This document shows positions 33,830 through 43,533 of a stretch of 64,000 nucleotides of DNA, piece by piece. This stretch comes from Anaerolineales bacterium UBA2200 (GTDB taxonomy: Bacteria; Chloroflexota; Anaerolineae; UBA2200): NCBI GenBank assembly GCA_002327925.1, contig DCVA01000043.1:32623-96622 (forward strand). Direction: 5' to 3'. Position 1 is the first letter of the stretch. The number at the start of each line of letters is the position of its first letter. The notes beneath the pieces were generated by a model that was given only the letters and a program-made list of their open reading frames with translations, was not told the DNA's origin and did not search any database. The translations under genes were made by a program, and so were the position numbers.

Positions 33830-36800
33830 ATGGTGCTCCAGAATGCCTCCTACCTGCTGCTCTTGAGTGCGGTTCTGTCGCTTGGTCTCGCGCTTCTTGC
33901 GGCGCGGCGGCGGCCCCTGCTGTCAACTCCCGCGCCGATCTCACTCGCTTCTGCTGCCGGGCTCTGGGCGGTGGCGGAATTCCTCTCTCGCACCAGCAGC
34001 AGTTTTGAACTCGCCTCGTTCTGGCTCGCGCTCGGCACTCTCGCGGCTTCGATCGTTCCGGTGGCGGCCGTTACTCTGACGTTGCAGTACATCGGGCGGG
34101 GCCGGCTCTTGACCCGCTGGGCGCGAATGCTCTTGCTGGTTGAGCCGGTGCTCACGGCTGTGGCCGTATGGACCAACGCCTCCACGCGATGGATGTGGAT
34201 GAGGCTGGAGATGGCTGGGGAGACCAGTTCGAGTCTGGTCGCCACGCCTGGTGTATGGGGCATGGTGCACGGTGTGTACGGCTATTCACTCTGTGCGGCG
34301 GCCACGGTGCTATTCCTGAGCTGGCTGCTGCGGTCCAAGCGCTCCATCTATGGTTCTCGATTTGTCTTGCTCGTCGCTGCTCTCCTCCCATGGATCGCCA
34401 AAGGAGTGACCGCTCTGCGTTTGGAGCCGCCTGGGGCGGTGGAACTCACGCCGGTTGGGCTCTTTCTCTCGTGCGCACTCCTTTTTCTCGCACAAGCTCG
34501 GAGCCGATTGCCGGGGCTACTCGCGACTGCCGCTCAGGCCGTGTTCGGCGGGTCATCTGACCTGGTCATCGTGCTCGACTCGTCGGATCGGCTGGCGCAT
34601 CTCAACCCGGCAGCGGAGCGCGCCACGGCTCTGGTCTCCAGGAATGTCTCCGGCCGCGCAATTGCCGATGTCATGCCCGATTCGGACCTTGTACATGCGC
34701 TGGCTGGCGGACGTCCGGCGGGAGCGCCCGTCACGATTGGCAGTGGACCTGCTTCGCGCTCCTACGACTTGCACCTGGTTCCCCTGTATGGTGCCAGCGG
34801 TCGGGCGGCTGGCCGGATGCTGATGCTGCGCGATGCGACGGCGAGAAGACGCACTGATGAGGTCATGGCGGCACTGGCCCGAACGGAGAGGCTATACATG
34901 GCGGCGCGCTCCCTCATCACCCCCAATCAGCCCCATGAGGTGCTCCAGGTTACCGCAGAGACCGTATCTCGAGCGTTGCCAGCCAGCCGCGTTGAGGTTG
35001 TGGCATTCAACAGTGATGTGACGCGCATCGTTGACTGGGCACAGGCGCCAGCTTCTGCTGCGGGGGAGACAGAGCCAGCCATCGAAGAGACGAAGACCGG
35101 TTTGACAGGTTGGGTGATCGAGCGGAACCAGCCAATTCTGACACTCAAGGGGGTTCCTGATTCGCGGGAGACCACTGAGGAGCAGCGCAGGCGTCTGGAG
35201 AATGATACCGGATCGCAGATCATCGCTCCACTGGCGGTGGACGGACGCGTAGTGGGTCTACTTGTGGCAACTAACCGGCGCAGCGAGCGGGATTTCGCCA
35301 GGGCCGATATGCACCTCGTGACCGGACTGGCCAATCAGGCTGTCTTTGCCTACGAGCGGGCTTGTGCAGTCTCGTCGCTGGGTGAGCAGCTATCCCTCTA
35401 CAAGGATGTGGTACGGGACCAGGATGAGCTCGTCTGTCGCCGCCAGGCTGACGGAACGATCAGTTTCGCCAATGAGGCATATTGCGCCTTTTATGGCCAA
35501 CGTGCGGATGAGGTTGTTTCCTGCCTCTACTACCCATCCACGCCTCCTGAAGAGCAGACGAATTTGCAGGAGGAACTGGCGATGCTGAGTCCGGATAACC
35601 CGGAAATCAGCCTAGAATCTCGCGTGCTGGCGCCGGACGGCTCGGTTCGCTGGATGCGCTCCAGAGTGCGAGGCACGTTCGACGCGCAAGGTTGCCTTGT
35701 TTCGAGTCAAGAAGTGTCGACGGAAGTAACGCATCAGAAGGAAGACGAGAAGACGCTGCGCGAGAGCGAACTCAAACACAGAGTGCTGCTGGACAGCATT
35801 GCCAGCCCACTACTGGCGCTTCGCCCTGATTCGACCATACTGTACTGTAATGACGCATTCGCCGCCATGACCGGACGGTCGGCGTCGGATCTGAGCTCCC
35901 AGAACGTGCTGGAGGTCCTGCCGGCGCTGGCAGAGAGCACGCTATGGGAAACGTTTCGCCGGGCTCAAGAAACGGGCACAGCCGGAGAGGTTGAAGGTGA
36001 GTTGGCCGGCCGATTCTGGTATGCCAGGGTCAACCCGACGCCGTGGGGTGTCCTGGCTGCTGCAGAGGACATTACGGAGCTCGTTCAGGCTCGTGACAAG
36101 GCACTCGACGCTTCGCGTCTCAAGTCCGAATTTCTGGCCACAATGAGTCACGAGGTGCGCACCCCGATGAACGCGATCGTCGGCATGACTGAGCTGCTCC
36201 TTGACATGCCTCTGAACCCGGAGCAGCGTGACTTTGCCCATGTTGTGCTGGAGCAGACGAATAGCCTTCTGCTGATGATCGAAAACATCCTGGACTACTC
36301 CAAGATGGAAGCCGGCAGGTTGGAGTTGGAGCCCAAGGACTTTCAGTTGCTCGAGTTGGTCAGGGGAGTGATTGACCTTCTCGCGCCGATGCTTCGCGAC
36401 AAAGACGTGCGGATCCTGACGCAGATCGCTCCGGAAATCCCTTCATGGCTTCGTGGCGACTCGCTCCGGCTGAAGCAGGTCCTGGTCAACCTGGTCGGCA
36501 ATGCCTGCAAATTCACGGAAAAGGGGCAGATCTTTATCCATGCAGCGCTTGAGAGCCAGGGGGCGCAACACGCCACCATTCGTTTCGAGGTAAGCGACAC
36601 AGGCGTCGGTATTCCGGCTGCCGCGCTCGGCCGTCTCTTTGAGCCCTTCACTCAGGCAGACAGCTCTTCCACGCGGAAGTACGGTGGAGCAGGACTGGGA
36701 TTGGCCATATCCAGACGACTCGTTGAGCTCATGGGCGGCCAGATAGAGTTGACAAGCGAGGTGGGCAAGGGCACAAGCGTGTGGTTCACTGCCACCTTCC

Positions 36801-37711
36801 AGCCGTCTGCTGCGCCGGATCTGGCAGTCCTGGAGCCAGACCTTCAGGGGTTACGTGTGCTGATCGTTGACAGTGCGCCGGACGAAGCACAAATGCTGGC
36901 CGGCCACCTCAGCTCCTGGGGAATGCAGACAGAGTCGGCGGATGGCCATGAGCTGGCGCTGCAACTTCTCGGTGACGCGGCCAGCGCAGGTCGACCCTAC
37001 GACGCGGTACTGGTCGCTCACGACCCTCCTGCTGTGGACTCTTTTGTCCTCCAGAGGGGATTGGCAGAGTCGGCATCACTGGCCTCAACGAGCGTCGTTC
37101 TGCTGGCGGGACCTAGCGTTACGACTCCAGCCGGGGCTCCGCCGCAGGACCTGTTCGAGGCCGTACTACCAACTCCGATCGAGCCGCCTGCCCTGTTCAA
37201 CGCGCTCGTCGATGTGACGCTTGGCCTTCCGAGGGTCAGAACGACCCGATTGCCCAGTTCCACCAGAGGCCAGGCCCCGCGACTCATATTGCTGGCAGAG
37301 GACAACCCGACTACTCAGACCATGGTGCTACTGCAATTGCAGCGCCTCGGCTATAGTGCGCACACCGTATCGGATGGACGTCAGGCGGTCAACGCCGTCG
37401 CCGTCGCCCCGAGTGCTTATGCAGCCATCCTGATGGACTGCCAGATGCCGGGGCTCGATGGCTTTGCGGCTACCCGTGCCCTCAGGGAAAGCAGCGGCGA
37501 GGACGGCCGGAGAATTCCGATCGTAGCCCTGACGGCCTATTCGACGGAGCAGGACCGTCAGAAGTGCCTGGCTTCGGGAATGGATGACTATATCAGCAAG
37601 CCAGTGACCCGCGAGCGGCTGCGCGAGGTGCTGGAACGGTGGATTCCATCGGAAGCCAGACCCGGATCGCCAGATTCAGGTCCATCAGCTCTGCCTTCGG
37701 ACGAAGCTTAG
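33830..37711 (+). CDS. Multidomain hybrid sensor histidine kinase
   Basis: This 1293-residue membrane sensor has seven hydrophobic segments at about residues 1-220 (7TM histidine-kinase N-domain type), then a PAS-like domain, a GAF domain at about 360-510, and two more PAS domains. The HisKA domain has KSEFLATMSHEVRTPMN (His near 774). The ATPase domain shows NACKFTEKG near 893, DTGVGIP and GGAGLGLA. Two receivers end the protein. The first, from about 1008 (LRVLIVDSAPDEAQML), has Ala where the phospho-acceptor Asp is expected. The second, from about 1152, is canonical (LILLAEDN, Asp1203 in MDCQMPG, Lys in YISKPV). GGGGGT precedes the ATG. Its target is not visible; the divergent receiver-roadblock gene is a candidate. 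Confidence 0.92.
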   Translation: MVLQNASYLLLLSAVLSLGLALLAARRRPLLSTPAPISLASAAGLWAVAEFLSRTSSSFELASFWLALGTLAASIVPVAAVTLTLQYIGRGRLLTRWARMLLLVEPVLTAVAVWTNASTRWMWMRLEMAGETSSSLVATPGVWGMVHGVYGYSLCAAATVLFLSWLLRSKRSIYGSRFVLLVAALLPWIAKGVTALRLEPPGAVELTPVGLFLSCALLFLAQARSRLPGLLATAAQAVFGGSSDLVIVLDSSDRLAHLNPAAERATALVSRNVSGRAIADVMPDSDLVHALAGGRPAGAPVTIGSGPASRSYDLHLVPLYGASGRAAGRMLMLRDATARRRTDEVMAALARTERLYMAARSLITPNQPHEVLQVTAETVSRALPASRVEVVAFNSDVTRIVDWAQAPASAAGETEPAIEETKTGLTGWVIERNQPILTLKGVPDSRETTEEQRRRLENDTGSQIIAPLAVDGRVVGLLVATNRRSERDFARADMHLVTGLANQAVFAYERACAVSSLGEQLSLYKDVVRDQDELVCRRQADGTISFANEAYCAFYGQRADEVVSCLYYPSTPPEEQTNLQEELAMLSPDNPEISLESRVLAPDGSVRWMRSRVRGTFDAQGCLVSSQEVSTEVTHQKEDEKTLRESELKHRVLLDSIASPLLALRPDSTILYCNDAFAAMTGRSASDLSSQNVLEVLPALAESTLWETFRRAQETGTAGEVEGELAGRFWYARVNPTPWGVLAAAEDITELVQARDKALDASRLKSEFLATMSHEVRTPMNAIVGMTELLLDMPLNPEQRDFAHVVLEQTNSLLLMIENILDYSKMEAGRLELEPKDFQLLELVRGVIDLLAPMLRDKDVRILTQIAPEIPSWLRGDSLRLKQVLVNLVGNACKFTEKGQIFIHAALESQGAQHATIRFEVSDTGVGIPAAALGRLFEPFTQADSSSTRKYGGAGLGLAISRRLVELMGGQIELTSEVGKGTSVWFTATFQPSAAPDLAVLEPDLQGLRVLIVDSAPDEAQMLAGHLSSWGMQTESADGHELALQLLGDAASAGRPYDAVLVAHDPPAVDSFVLQRGLAESASLASTSVVLLAGPSVTTPAGAPPQDLFEAVLPTPIEPPALFNALVDVTLGLPRVRTTRLPSSTRGQAPRLILLAEDNPTTQTMVLLQLQRLGYSAHTVSDGRQAVNAVAVAPSAYAAILMDCQMPGLDGFAATRALRESSGEDGRRIPIVALTAYSTEQDRQKCLASGMDDYISKPVTRERLREVLERWIPSEARPGSPDSGPSALPSDEA

Positions 37712-37750
37712 ATACAGACAGACCGGACCAACCGCGGGGAAGGAGGAAAC

Positions 37751-38803
37751 ATGCTCCATCGCAGGCTCGGACGCACCGGTCTTGATGTCGGGGTCATCGG
37801 CCTAGGAATGGAACACCTGACCTCACCCGATACGCTGGTCGAGACCGTACGGGCCGCTGTAGACGGCGGCGTCAACTACGTAGACATAATGATCTGGCGC
37901 CCTGAACTGCAGGAGGCGCTGGGCGTGGCCCTCCAGGGGATCAGGAATAGGGTGTTGCTGGCGGGTCATCTCGGTGTAGCCACACACAAGGGCATGTACC
38001 GGAAGACGCGCGACCCTGTGGAATGTCGTCAATTGCTCCAGGATCTGCTCGCGCGCCTGCGCACTGACTACCTTGACGTGCTACACATTACCTATGTCGA
38101 TGCAGCCGATGATCTGGACAGGGTGATGGCACCGAGCGGGGTTCTTGAGCTGGCAAGACGACTGAAGGGGGATGGCGTTGCGCGTGCCCTGGGCATGAGC
38201 GGCCACAGCGCCACGACGGCAATGCGTCTCCTTGAGTCGACAGACCTCGATGTGGTCATGCAGCCGGTGGGCCTCCTGGATCCATCCGACGCAGCGAAGC
38301 GGGAGCTACTGCATCTGTGCTCTCGCCGCGGGATCGGAGTGGTGGCCATGAAGCCCTTCCATGGCGGCGAGAGCTTTCGGCTCGAGGAGGCGCTCTCGCC
38401 CTGGCAGTGCATTCACTACACGCTGTCGCAACCCGCGGTTGGCGTGGCCCTCTGCGGGGTCAAGAGCGTGATTGAGCTGCATCAGAACCTTGGCTATCTG
38501 GACGCTGCCAGCGAGCAAGTTGACTTTTGGCCGCGGCTGGCGGAGTTTCAAGAGCCAGTGCGTGGCACGTGCGTCTACTGCTCCCATTGTCTACCTTGCC
38601 CCGTCGATATCGACATTCCCACGGTTCTGCGCCTGCGTGCCGCAGCTCAGGATGGGGTAGGAGATGCGCTGCGCACACAGTACGGTGCGCTTGGGTCGCC
38701 AGCCTCGGACTGTGTGGAATGTGGCGAGTGCACAGAGCGCTGCCCCTTTGGGGTGGAAGTCACGGAGCTACTGGGCGACGCGGCCAGATTGTTGGAGAAA
38801 TGA
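37751..38803 (+). CDS. Aldo/keto reductase-like protein with C-terminal ferredoxin domain
   Basis: This 350-residue protein has the aldo/keto reductase barrel (RRLGRTGLDVGVIGLGMEHL, GGVNYVD, LGMSGHSATTAM, GIGVVAMKPFHGGE) followed by a 2x[4Fe-4S]-type segment (CVYCSHCLPCP and CVECGECTERCP). By eye, three of the four catalytic residues are absent. Asp45 is kept, but the Tyr position falls at Trp49/Arg50, the Lys position at His73 and the His position at Thr114. The protein may have lost reductase activity or use the iron-sulfur part for another task. GGAAGGAGG precedes the ATG. The gene lies 39 bases after the kinase. Confidence 0.85.
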   Translation: MLHRRLGRTGLDVGVIGLGMEHLTSPDTLVETVRAAVDGGVNYVDIMIWRPELQEALGVALQGIRNRVLLAGHLGVATHKGMYRKTRDPVECRQLLQDLLARLRTDYLDVLHITYVDAADDLDRVMAPSGVLELARRLKGDGVARALGMSGHSATTAMRLLESTDLDVVMQPVGLLDPSDAAKRELLHLCSRRGIGVVAMKPFHGGESFRLEEALSPWQCIHYTLSQPAVGVALCGVKSVIELHQNLGYLDAASEQVDFWPRLAEFQEPVRGTCVYCSHCLPCPVDIDIPTVLRLRAAAQDGVGDALRTQYGALGSPASDCVECGECTERCPFGVEVTELLGDAARLLEK

Positions 38804-38818
38804 GCGCCTGATCTGTTG

Positions 38819-39703
38819 TTATGGGCCTGGCGGCACAGTCGCGGCGCTCGGACCAAGGCCTCGAAACGCCCCCGGCGTCTCCAGCTTGAGCGAGGTAATC
38901 CGTGCGGCAAAGGCGCAGGCCTCCTGTGGATTCGCAATCCTGCGCTGGGCCAGGTAGGCGGCAAAGCATGTGTCGCCGCGGCCGGTGCGTCCGGCAAGGG
39001 AGCGAGGGGCGAAAGTCGCCTCGCTGACGGCTCCGGGGGCAACCACAAGCACGCCCCCAGCGTGGGTGAGAACGACCTCCTGTGCACCCCATTCTGCCAG
39101 TTGCTCTGCGGCACGGCGCCGATCCGTGAAGCCGGTGAGCACCTCTGCCTCCGCCTGATCTACCTTCAAGTATTGCACATAAGGTATGCCGTCGCGTTTG
39201 TCAACCCAATCCCTGAACACCAGGTTCTCACCATCCCGGATGCGGACGAATCCCTGCGCATCGAGGGCCACAGGTCCGCGCGCGGCGAGGGCTCGTATAA
39301 AGGCCAGGTCAACTTCGCCGACCATCAGGGGGCCGACCAACCAGAGCCGGGGCGCGATCCTGGGAAGGTCGCGCAGGCGAAACCGGCCGGCATCGCCCAG
39401 TGGCCGGGTCAGACGTCGATCCATATCGGCGGTAAAGTAGGTGTTGGCAATGCCGGAAGTCTGACGCGCCGCGCGGGCGAAAACCCGAATCCCTTCAGCC
39501 GTGAGCTCCTCGAGCCGGGCAAAGTCGTCCCTTGCCAGTCGAGTAATCACGGCAACGTTCAGGCCCAGGCGGCGTAGCGCAAGTCCACCGTAATACACGG
39601 ATCCGCCGGAAGCCACCGTCTCCTGACCGTTGACGATGATCTTGTCTTTGGCAAAGTGCCCGATGATCGCCACATCGAGCTCTGAGCTACGGTTGTCAGT
39701 CAT
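38819..39703 (-). CDS. PfkB-family kinase, GRGD variant (copy 1)
   Basis: This 294-residue ribokinase-like protein opens with VAIIGHFAKDKIIVNGQETVASGG split by loops. It has GGSVYYGGLALRRLG near residue 33 and the signature-2 region GRTGRGDTCFAAYLAQRR near 245. The usual GAGD anion-hole motif reads GRGD; the catalytic Asp is kept. It is a clear paralogue of the next gene (39755-40639), probably from tandem duplication. It ends the minus-strand polyol cluster, 15 bases from the convergent aldo/keto reductase gene. The substrate is unknown. Confidence 0.8.
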   Translation of the reverse strand: MTDNRSSELDVAIIGHFAKDKIIVNGQETVASGGSVYYGGLALRRLGLNVAVITRLARDDFARLEELTAEGIRVFARAARQTSGIANTYFTADMDRRLTRPLGDAGRFRLRDLPRIAPRLWLVGPLMVGEVDLAFIRALAARGPVALDAQGFVRIRDGENLVFRDWVDKRDGIPYVQYLKVDQAEAEVLTGFTDRRRAAEQLAEWGAQEVVLTHAGGVLVVAPGAVSEATFAPRSLAGRTGRGDTCFAAYLAQRRIANPQEACAFAARITSLKLETPGAFRGLGPSAATVPPGP

Positions 39704-39754
39704 GTTTCGTCTCTCGTCTCGAGGGATGGATACCGCAAGTGAGCGCCCAAGCTC

Positions 39755-40639
39755 TCAAAGCTGAAGCTTTCCGCTGCTGAGCAGAGACTGCACCTCATGG
39801 ATCTGGCGCTGGAATGGACCTTCCGCCTCCAGCTTGAGACTCGTGACAGAGGCAGCCCACTGCGTAGCATCAGCAGGTGAGGCATCAAGGCGCCTGCTGA
39901 CGTAGGCGGCGATGCAGGTGTCGCCGCGGCCGCTGCGGCCCACCAGTCTGCGTGGGGCGAACCTGGCTTGAGAGAACTTGCCCTCCGCAAGCACTAGCAG
40001 CCCGTCGCGATGCGTGAGCACCAGTTCGCGCGGTCCCCAGGAGGCAATCATCTTCGCCGCTGCGTGGATGTCGCTCTCTCCGGTGAGCAGCTTCGCCTCG
40101 ACCGCATCGGTCTTGAGAATATCGAGCCTGGCCAGCACGTCTGCCTTCTCGGGCCACGGCGCGGTCACCAGAATGCCATCCTGGTTGATGCGGAGGAAGC
40201 TCTGAATATCCGCGACCAGCAAGGTCCGCTTGCGGCGGAGGGCGCGAAGGACGTCCAATCCCAGTTCCGTGCGCATCGATGCGCCAATCAGCCAGGCGCG
40301 GGCGCTTATGCCGCGCACCTCGTCCGGGGTGAATGCTCCGGCCGTGCTGGTGACGTGGATGGTGCGCTGGTCCACATCGGCTGTTGGGTAAACCAGGCGC
40401 AGGCATGTTGACTGCGGAGTGGCCCGGGCGAAGACCGCCACTCCCAGACTCTGCAGTCGGTCCACGACACTCCAGTCCTGCTGGGCCAGCCGCGTGACGA
40501 CGGCCGTGCTCAGCCCCATCCGGGCGGCAACGTTGGCGCCATAATTGCACGCTCCACCGTTGACCACCCGCGTGCCAGTTGACGATACGATAGTATCCTT
40601 AGTGTAGTGCCCGATGAAGGCTACGTCATAGCGAGCCAT
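39755..40639 (-). CDS. PfkB-family kinase, GRGD variant (copy 2)
   Basis: The 294-residue protein shares the plan of its neighbour: YDVAFIGHYTKDTIVSS, NGGACNYGANVAARMG, TRLAQQDWSVVDRL, and LVGRSGRGDTCIAAYVSRRL. Again GRGD replaces GAGD. AGGAGAACG precedes ATG 40639; the frame is open 13 codons further but without a ribosome-binding site. The kinase pair presumably phosphorylates the imported polyol or an intermediate of it. Divergence between the copies suggests distinct substrates. Confidence 0.8.
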   Translation of the reverse strand: MARYDVAFIGHYTKDTIVSSTGTRVVNGGACNYGANVAARMGLSTAVVTRLAQQDWSVVDRLQSLGVAVFARATPQSTCLRLVYPTADVDQRTIHVTSTAGAFTPDEVRGISARAWLIGASMRTELGLDVLRALRRKRTLLVADIQSFLRINQDGILVTAPWPEKADVLARLDILKTDAVEAKLLTGESDIHAAAKMIASWGPRELVLTHRDGLLVLAEGKFSQARFAPRRLVGRSGRGDTCIAAYVSRRLDASPADATQWAASVTSLKLEAEGPFQRQIHEVQSLLSSGKLQL

Positions 40640-40744
40640 TTCGTTCTCCTGGAGAAAGTGGACTTGCGATTGCCACATGGAGGAAACGCCAGACGTGGCA
40701 CGCCTGTACTAACAGGAAGGGAATCGTCGATGCTTTCGCTGGCG

Positions 40745-41815
40745 CTATTCCGTCACCGGTCTGCAACTGGCCGGCGGGAGTCGGACCCGGACCTGTTCGC
40801 CCGCGGCAAAGCGCACTTTGCCGTCTGTCTGCACGCGCAGCTCAAGTGCCGATCCCAGTGCCACCCGGTAGTCAATGCGGTCGCCGAGGTACGTCAGCTT
40901 GGAAACCGTGCCGTCCAGCTCATTCTCTATCGGTTCTCCTGTGACGGGGAGCAACTCGATGTCGTTCGGTCGCACAAAGACCAGCCAGTCCTGGCCGACC
41001 TGCGCTGCGCCCGCTGCCGGAACTATCAGTAGTCGGCCGTCGATCTCCACGGTCGCTTGTTCACCAGAGGAAGAGACGACCTTGCCACGCAGAAAGTTGG
41101 AGAGGCCGATAAAGTCAGCCACGAAGCGTGAATGGGGACACTCATAGATCTCATCTGGTGTACCGATCTGCTCGATGCGCCCGGCGTTCATCACTGCCAC
41201 CCTGTCCGACATCGCCAGCGCTTCGGCCTGGTCGTGTGTGACGTAAACGGCGGTGATGCCCAGCCGGCGCACCAAATCCTTGATCTCAAAGCGCATCTCT
41301 TCTCTCAGCTTGGCATCGAGGTTGGAGAGAGGTTCGTCCAGCAGTAGCACCTTGGGCCGGTAGACAAGGGCGCGGGCCAGGCCGACGCGCTGCTGTTGTC
41401 CTCCGGAGAGCTGCCGAGGATAGTGTTTCTCATAGGATTCCATGCGGATCAGTCTCAGGGTTTCCATAACCCTCTCGCGACTCTCCGCCTGCGGCTCATT
41501 GCGGATCATGAGTGGGAACTCTACATTCTGGTAGACAGTCATATGGGGAAACAGGGCAAAGTTCTGAAAGACCATGCCCAGCTCTCGCTTGTGCGTTGGC
41601 AGGTTGGTCACATCGATATCGTCGATCAGAACCTGCCCTTCATCGGGAGTCACCTGGCCGGTAATGCAGCGCAGCGCGGTGGTCTTGCCGCAACCTGATG
41701 GTCCCAGCAGGGTCATCAACTCCCCCCGAAGAATGCTCAGATTGAGCCGATCGTTGGCAAGCAGTTTGCCGTAGCGCTTGGAGGTGTCACGCAGCTCGAT
41801 CATGACGTTCGACAT
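40745..41815 (-). CDS. ABC transporter ATP-binding protein (PotA/FbpC type)
   Basis: The 356-residue ATPase has Walker A GPSGCGKTT near residue 38, the Q-loop region GMVFQNFALFPHMTV, signature LSGGQQQRVGLARALV, Walker B VLLLDEPLSNLD, switch His in YVTHDQAEALAMSD, and a C-terminal TOBE domain (ELLPVTGEPIENELDGTV). This domain set is typical of importers for spermidine/putrescine, iron, sulfate or phosphorylated compounds. It powers the two permeases just upstream and is translated one base after them. Confidence 0.93.
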   Translation of the reverse strand: MSNVMIELRDTSKRYGKLLANDRLNLSILRGELMTLLGPSGCGKTTALRCITGQVTPDEGQVLIDDIDVTNLPTHKRELGMVFQNFALFPHMTVYQNVEFPLMIRNEPQAESRERVMETLRLIRMESYEKHYPRQLSGGQQQRVGLARALVYRPKVLLLDEPLSNLDAKLREEMRFEIKDLVRRLGITAVYVTHDQAEALAMSDRVAVMNAGRIEQIGTPDEIYECPHSRFVADFIGLSNFLRGKVVSSSGEQATVEIDGRLLIVPAAGAAQVGQDWLVFVRPNDIELLPVTGEPIENELDGTVSKLTYLGDRIDYRVALGSALELRVQTDGKVRFAAGEQVRVRLPPASCRPVTE

Positions 41816-41816
41816 G

Positions 41817-42656
41817 CTACACTCCCTTGAACCCTCCCACCAGCTTCTCTGGTGCTATCTCACGCTGAATCATGAACAGCACAAAGAACGACGGGATGAC
41901 CAGGATCATGGACATTGCGCTGGTCACTTCCCAGTACCCTTCGCCAACGGCCAGATACGTGCGTACCGGGAGGGTGATCGTGTGCGGACCGTAGGTCATC
42001 AGCGTCAGCGTGAGCTCGTTGTAGGACGTCGTGAAAGTGAAAATGATGGACGAGAGTATGCCTGGCAATACCATGGGCAGCGTGACATGAAAGAAGGTGC
42101 GCAGCTGGTTGGCTCCGCACACGGCAGAGGCCTCCAGCACCCGATCATCCAGCGCCTGGAACGTCGATGACAGCACCAGCGTGGCATACGGCGCGCAGAT
42201 TGCCACATGCGCGAGGCCAACACCCAGGTACTTGTCCACCAGGTGCAACCGGTAAAAGATCTGCGCAACGCCCAGGGCGTAGGCTATGGGGGGGATCATG
42301 CGCGGCAGCAGGATGATGGACGTCAAGAGTTCTTTTCCGCGCACCTTGCGCCGGCCCAGCGCCCAACCAGTGGGCAAGGCAATCAGGGTTGAGATCGTCA
42401 CCGCGATGGCGGCGATGATGAGGGTGTTCGCCAGGATCCTGGGAATGTTGGCGACCGTCACGGCCCAGCGGTACCAGTCCAGGGTGAGGTTCGGCGGCAG
42501 CCACTTGCGGCCGAACCAGTTCCTGCCGACCGACTTGAGCATAATGATCATGAACGGAGTCGTGATCCACAGGAAAAAGGTCCACAGGAACACGGTTCCC
42601 AGGAGTCTCTTTCGTTGCACCAACGCGCGCCAATACACGGTCGCGAGGTTCCTCAT
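41817..42656 (-). CDS. ABC transporter permease (PotC type)
   Basis: This 279-residue inner-membrane protein has six hydrophobic segments and a binding-protein-dependent transport motif (EASAVCGANQLRTFFHVTLPMVLPGI). ATG 42656 overlaps the stop of the preceding permease (ATGA), which fixes the start, although the frame is open further upstream. It pairs with the 42653-43501 product to form the pore. Confidence 0.92.
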   Translation of the reverse strand: MRNLATVYWRALVQRKRLLGTVFLWTFFLWITTPFMIIMLKSVGRNWFGRKWLPPNLTLDWYRWAVTVANIPRILANTLIIAAIAVTISTLIALPTGWALGRRKVRGKELLTSIILLPRMIPPIAYALGVAQIFYRLHLVDKYLGVGLAHVAICAPYATLVLSSTFQALDDRVLEASAVCGANQLRTFFHVTLPMVLPGILSSIIFTFTTSYNELTLTLMTYGPHTITLPVRTYLAVGEGYWEVTSAMSMILVIPSFFVLFMIQREIAPEKLVGGFKGV

Positions 42657-43501
42657 GCGGTCGGTCTCCTGAGCACGCGCATGTAGATGGCCAGAAAGAT
42701 CACCTGCAGAGTAGCCATGACCGCAGCCATGGCGCTTGCGGCCGACCATCGTGCAGGGGTGAAAACCTCAATCTGCTTGTAAATGGACACAGCCAGGGGA
42801 CGCAGGCTACCGCCCGTCACCAGAGGGATGCTGAATGCCCCAAAGGCAGCCATAAAGCTCAGAACGGACCCAGATAGAATCCCGGGCATGATCAACGGGA
42901 TGACCACGTGGCGCAGCACTTGTGAGGGCGTGGCTCCGGCAACCGTAGCCGCTTCTTCAATGGCAGGATCCAATCCTTCCAGGGTTGAGAGAGTGGTTGT
43001 GGCGGTGTAGGAGAAGTAATGCCACACGTAAAAGATCACCAGGCCGACCAGGGTGTAGTTGACCTGAATCGGCTCCGTCCGTCCCAGCAGAGGCATCATG
43101 CTCAGGTTGAACCACCCCCGGCTGCCCCAGAAGAGCAGCAGCCCAAACGCCCCGATGAGCCCGGGGACAGTGATGGGAACGAGGACCGTCATTCGTAGCA
43201 GGCGATGGCCCGCCGGTTTGCGCCGCAGCAACAGCGCCAGCGGCACAGAGAGAGCGATCGAAAGAAGCGTCGATGAGATGGCCAGAAAGAAGGTCAGCAG
43301 GATGACCCTGGAAAAGTCAGAGTCGCGAAAGAGGACCGCATAGTTCTCCAGCGTCCATCCCTGCGTCTGCCCTTCAGGGTGAAGGCTGCGTTCCAGCGTC
43401 ACCAACATCGGGTAGAAGAACAGGCCGAAAAAGCCTGCCAACCCAGGCGACAACAACAGTAAGGTGATTAGGTTCTGCCGTCTGCTGGGTGCGTCGGACA
43501 C
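42653..43501 (-). CDS. ABC transporter permease (PotB type)
   Basis: The 282-residue membrane protein has six segments and the cytoplasmic-loop motif EEAATVAGATPSQVLRHVVIPLIMPGIL, which docks the ATPase. The start is GTG 43501 with a modest AAGGGCG upstream. It is separated from the substrate-binding protein gene by 80 bases holding a strong hairpin. Confidence 0.92.
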   Translation of the reverse strand: MSDAPSRRQNLITLLLLSPGLAGFFGLFFYPMLVTLERSLHPEGQTQGWTLENYAVLFRDSDFSRVILLTFFLAISSTLLSIALSVPLALLLRRKPAGHRLLRMTVLVPITVPGLIGAFGLLLFWGSRGWFNLSMMPLLGRTEPIQVNYTLVGLVIFYVWHYFSYTATTTLSTLEGLDPAIEEAATVAGATPSQVLRHVVIPLIMPGILSGSVLSFMAAFGAFSIPLVTGGSLRPLAVSIYKQIEVFTPARWSAASAMAAVMATLQVIFLAIYMRVLRRPTA

Positions 43502-43533
43502 AGTTTACGCCCTTGGCTTAGCAGGTATGCACT

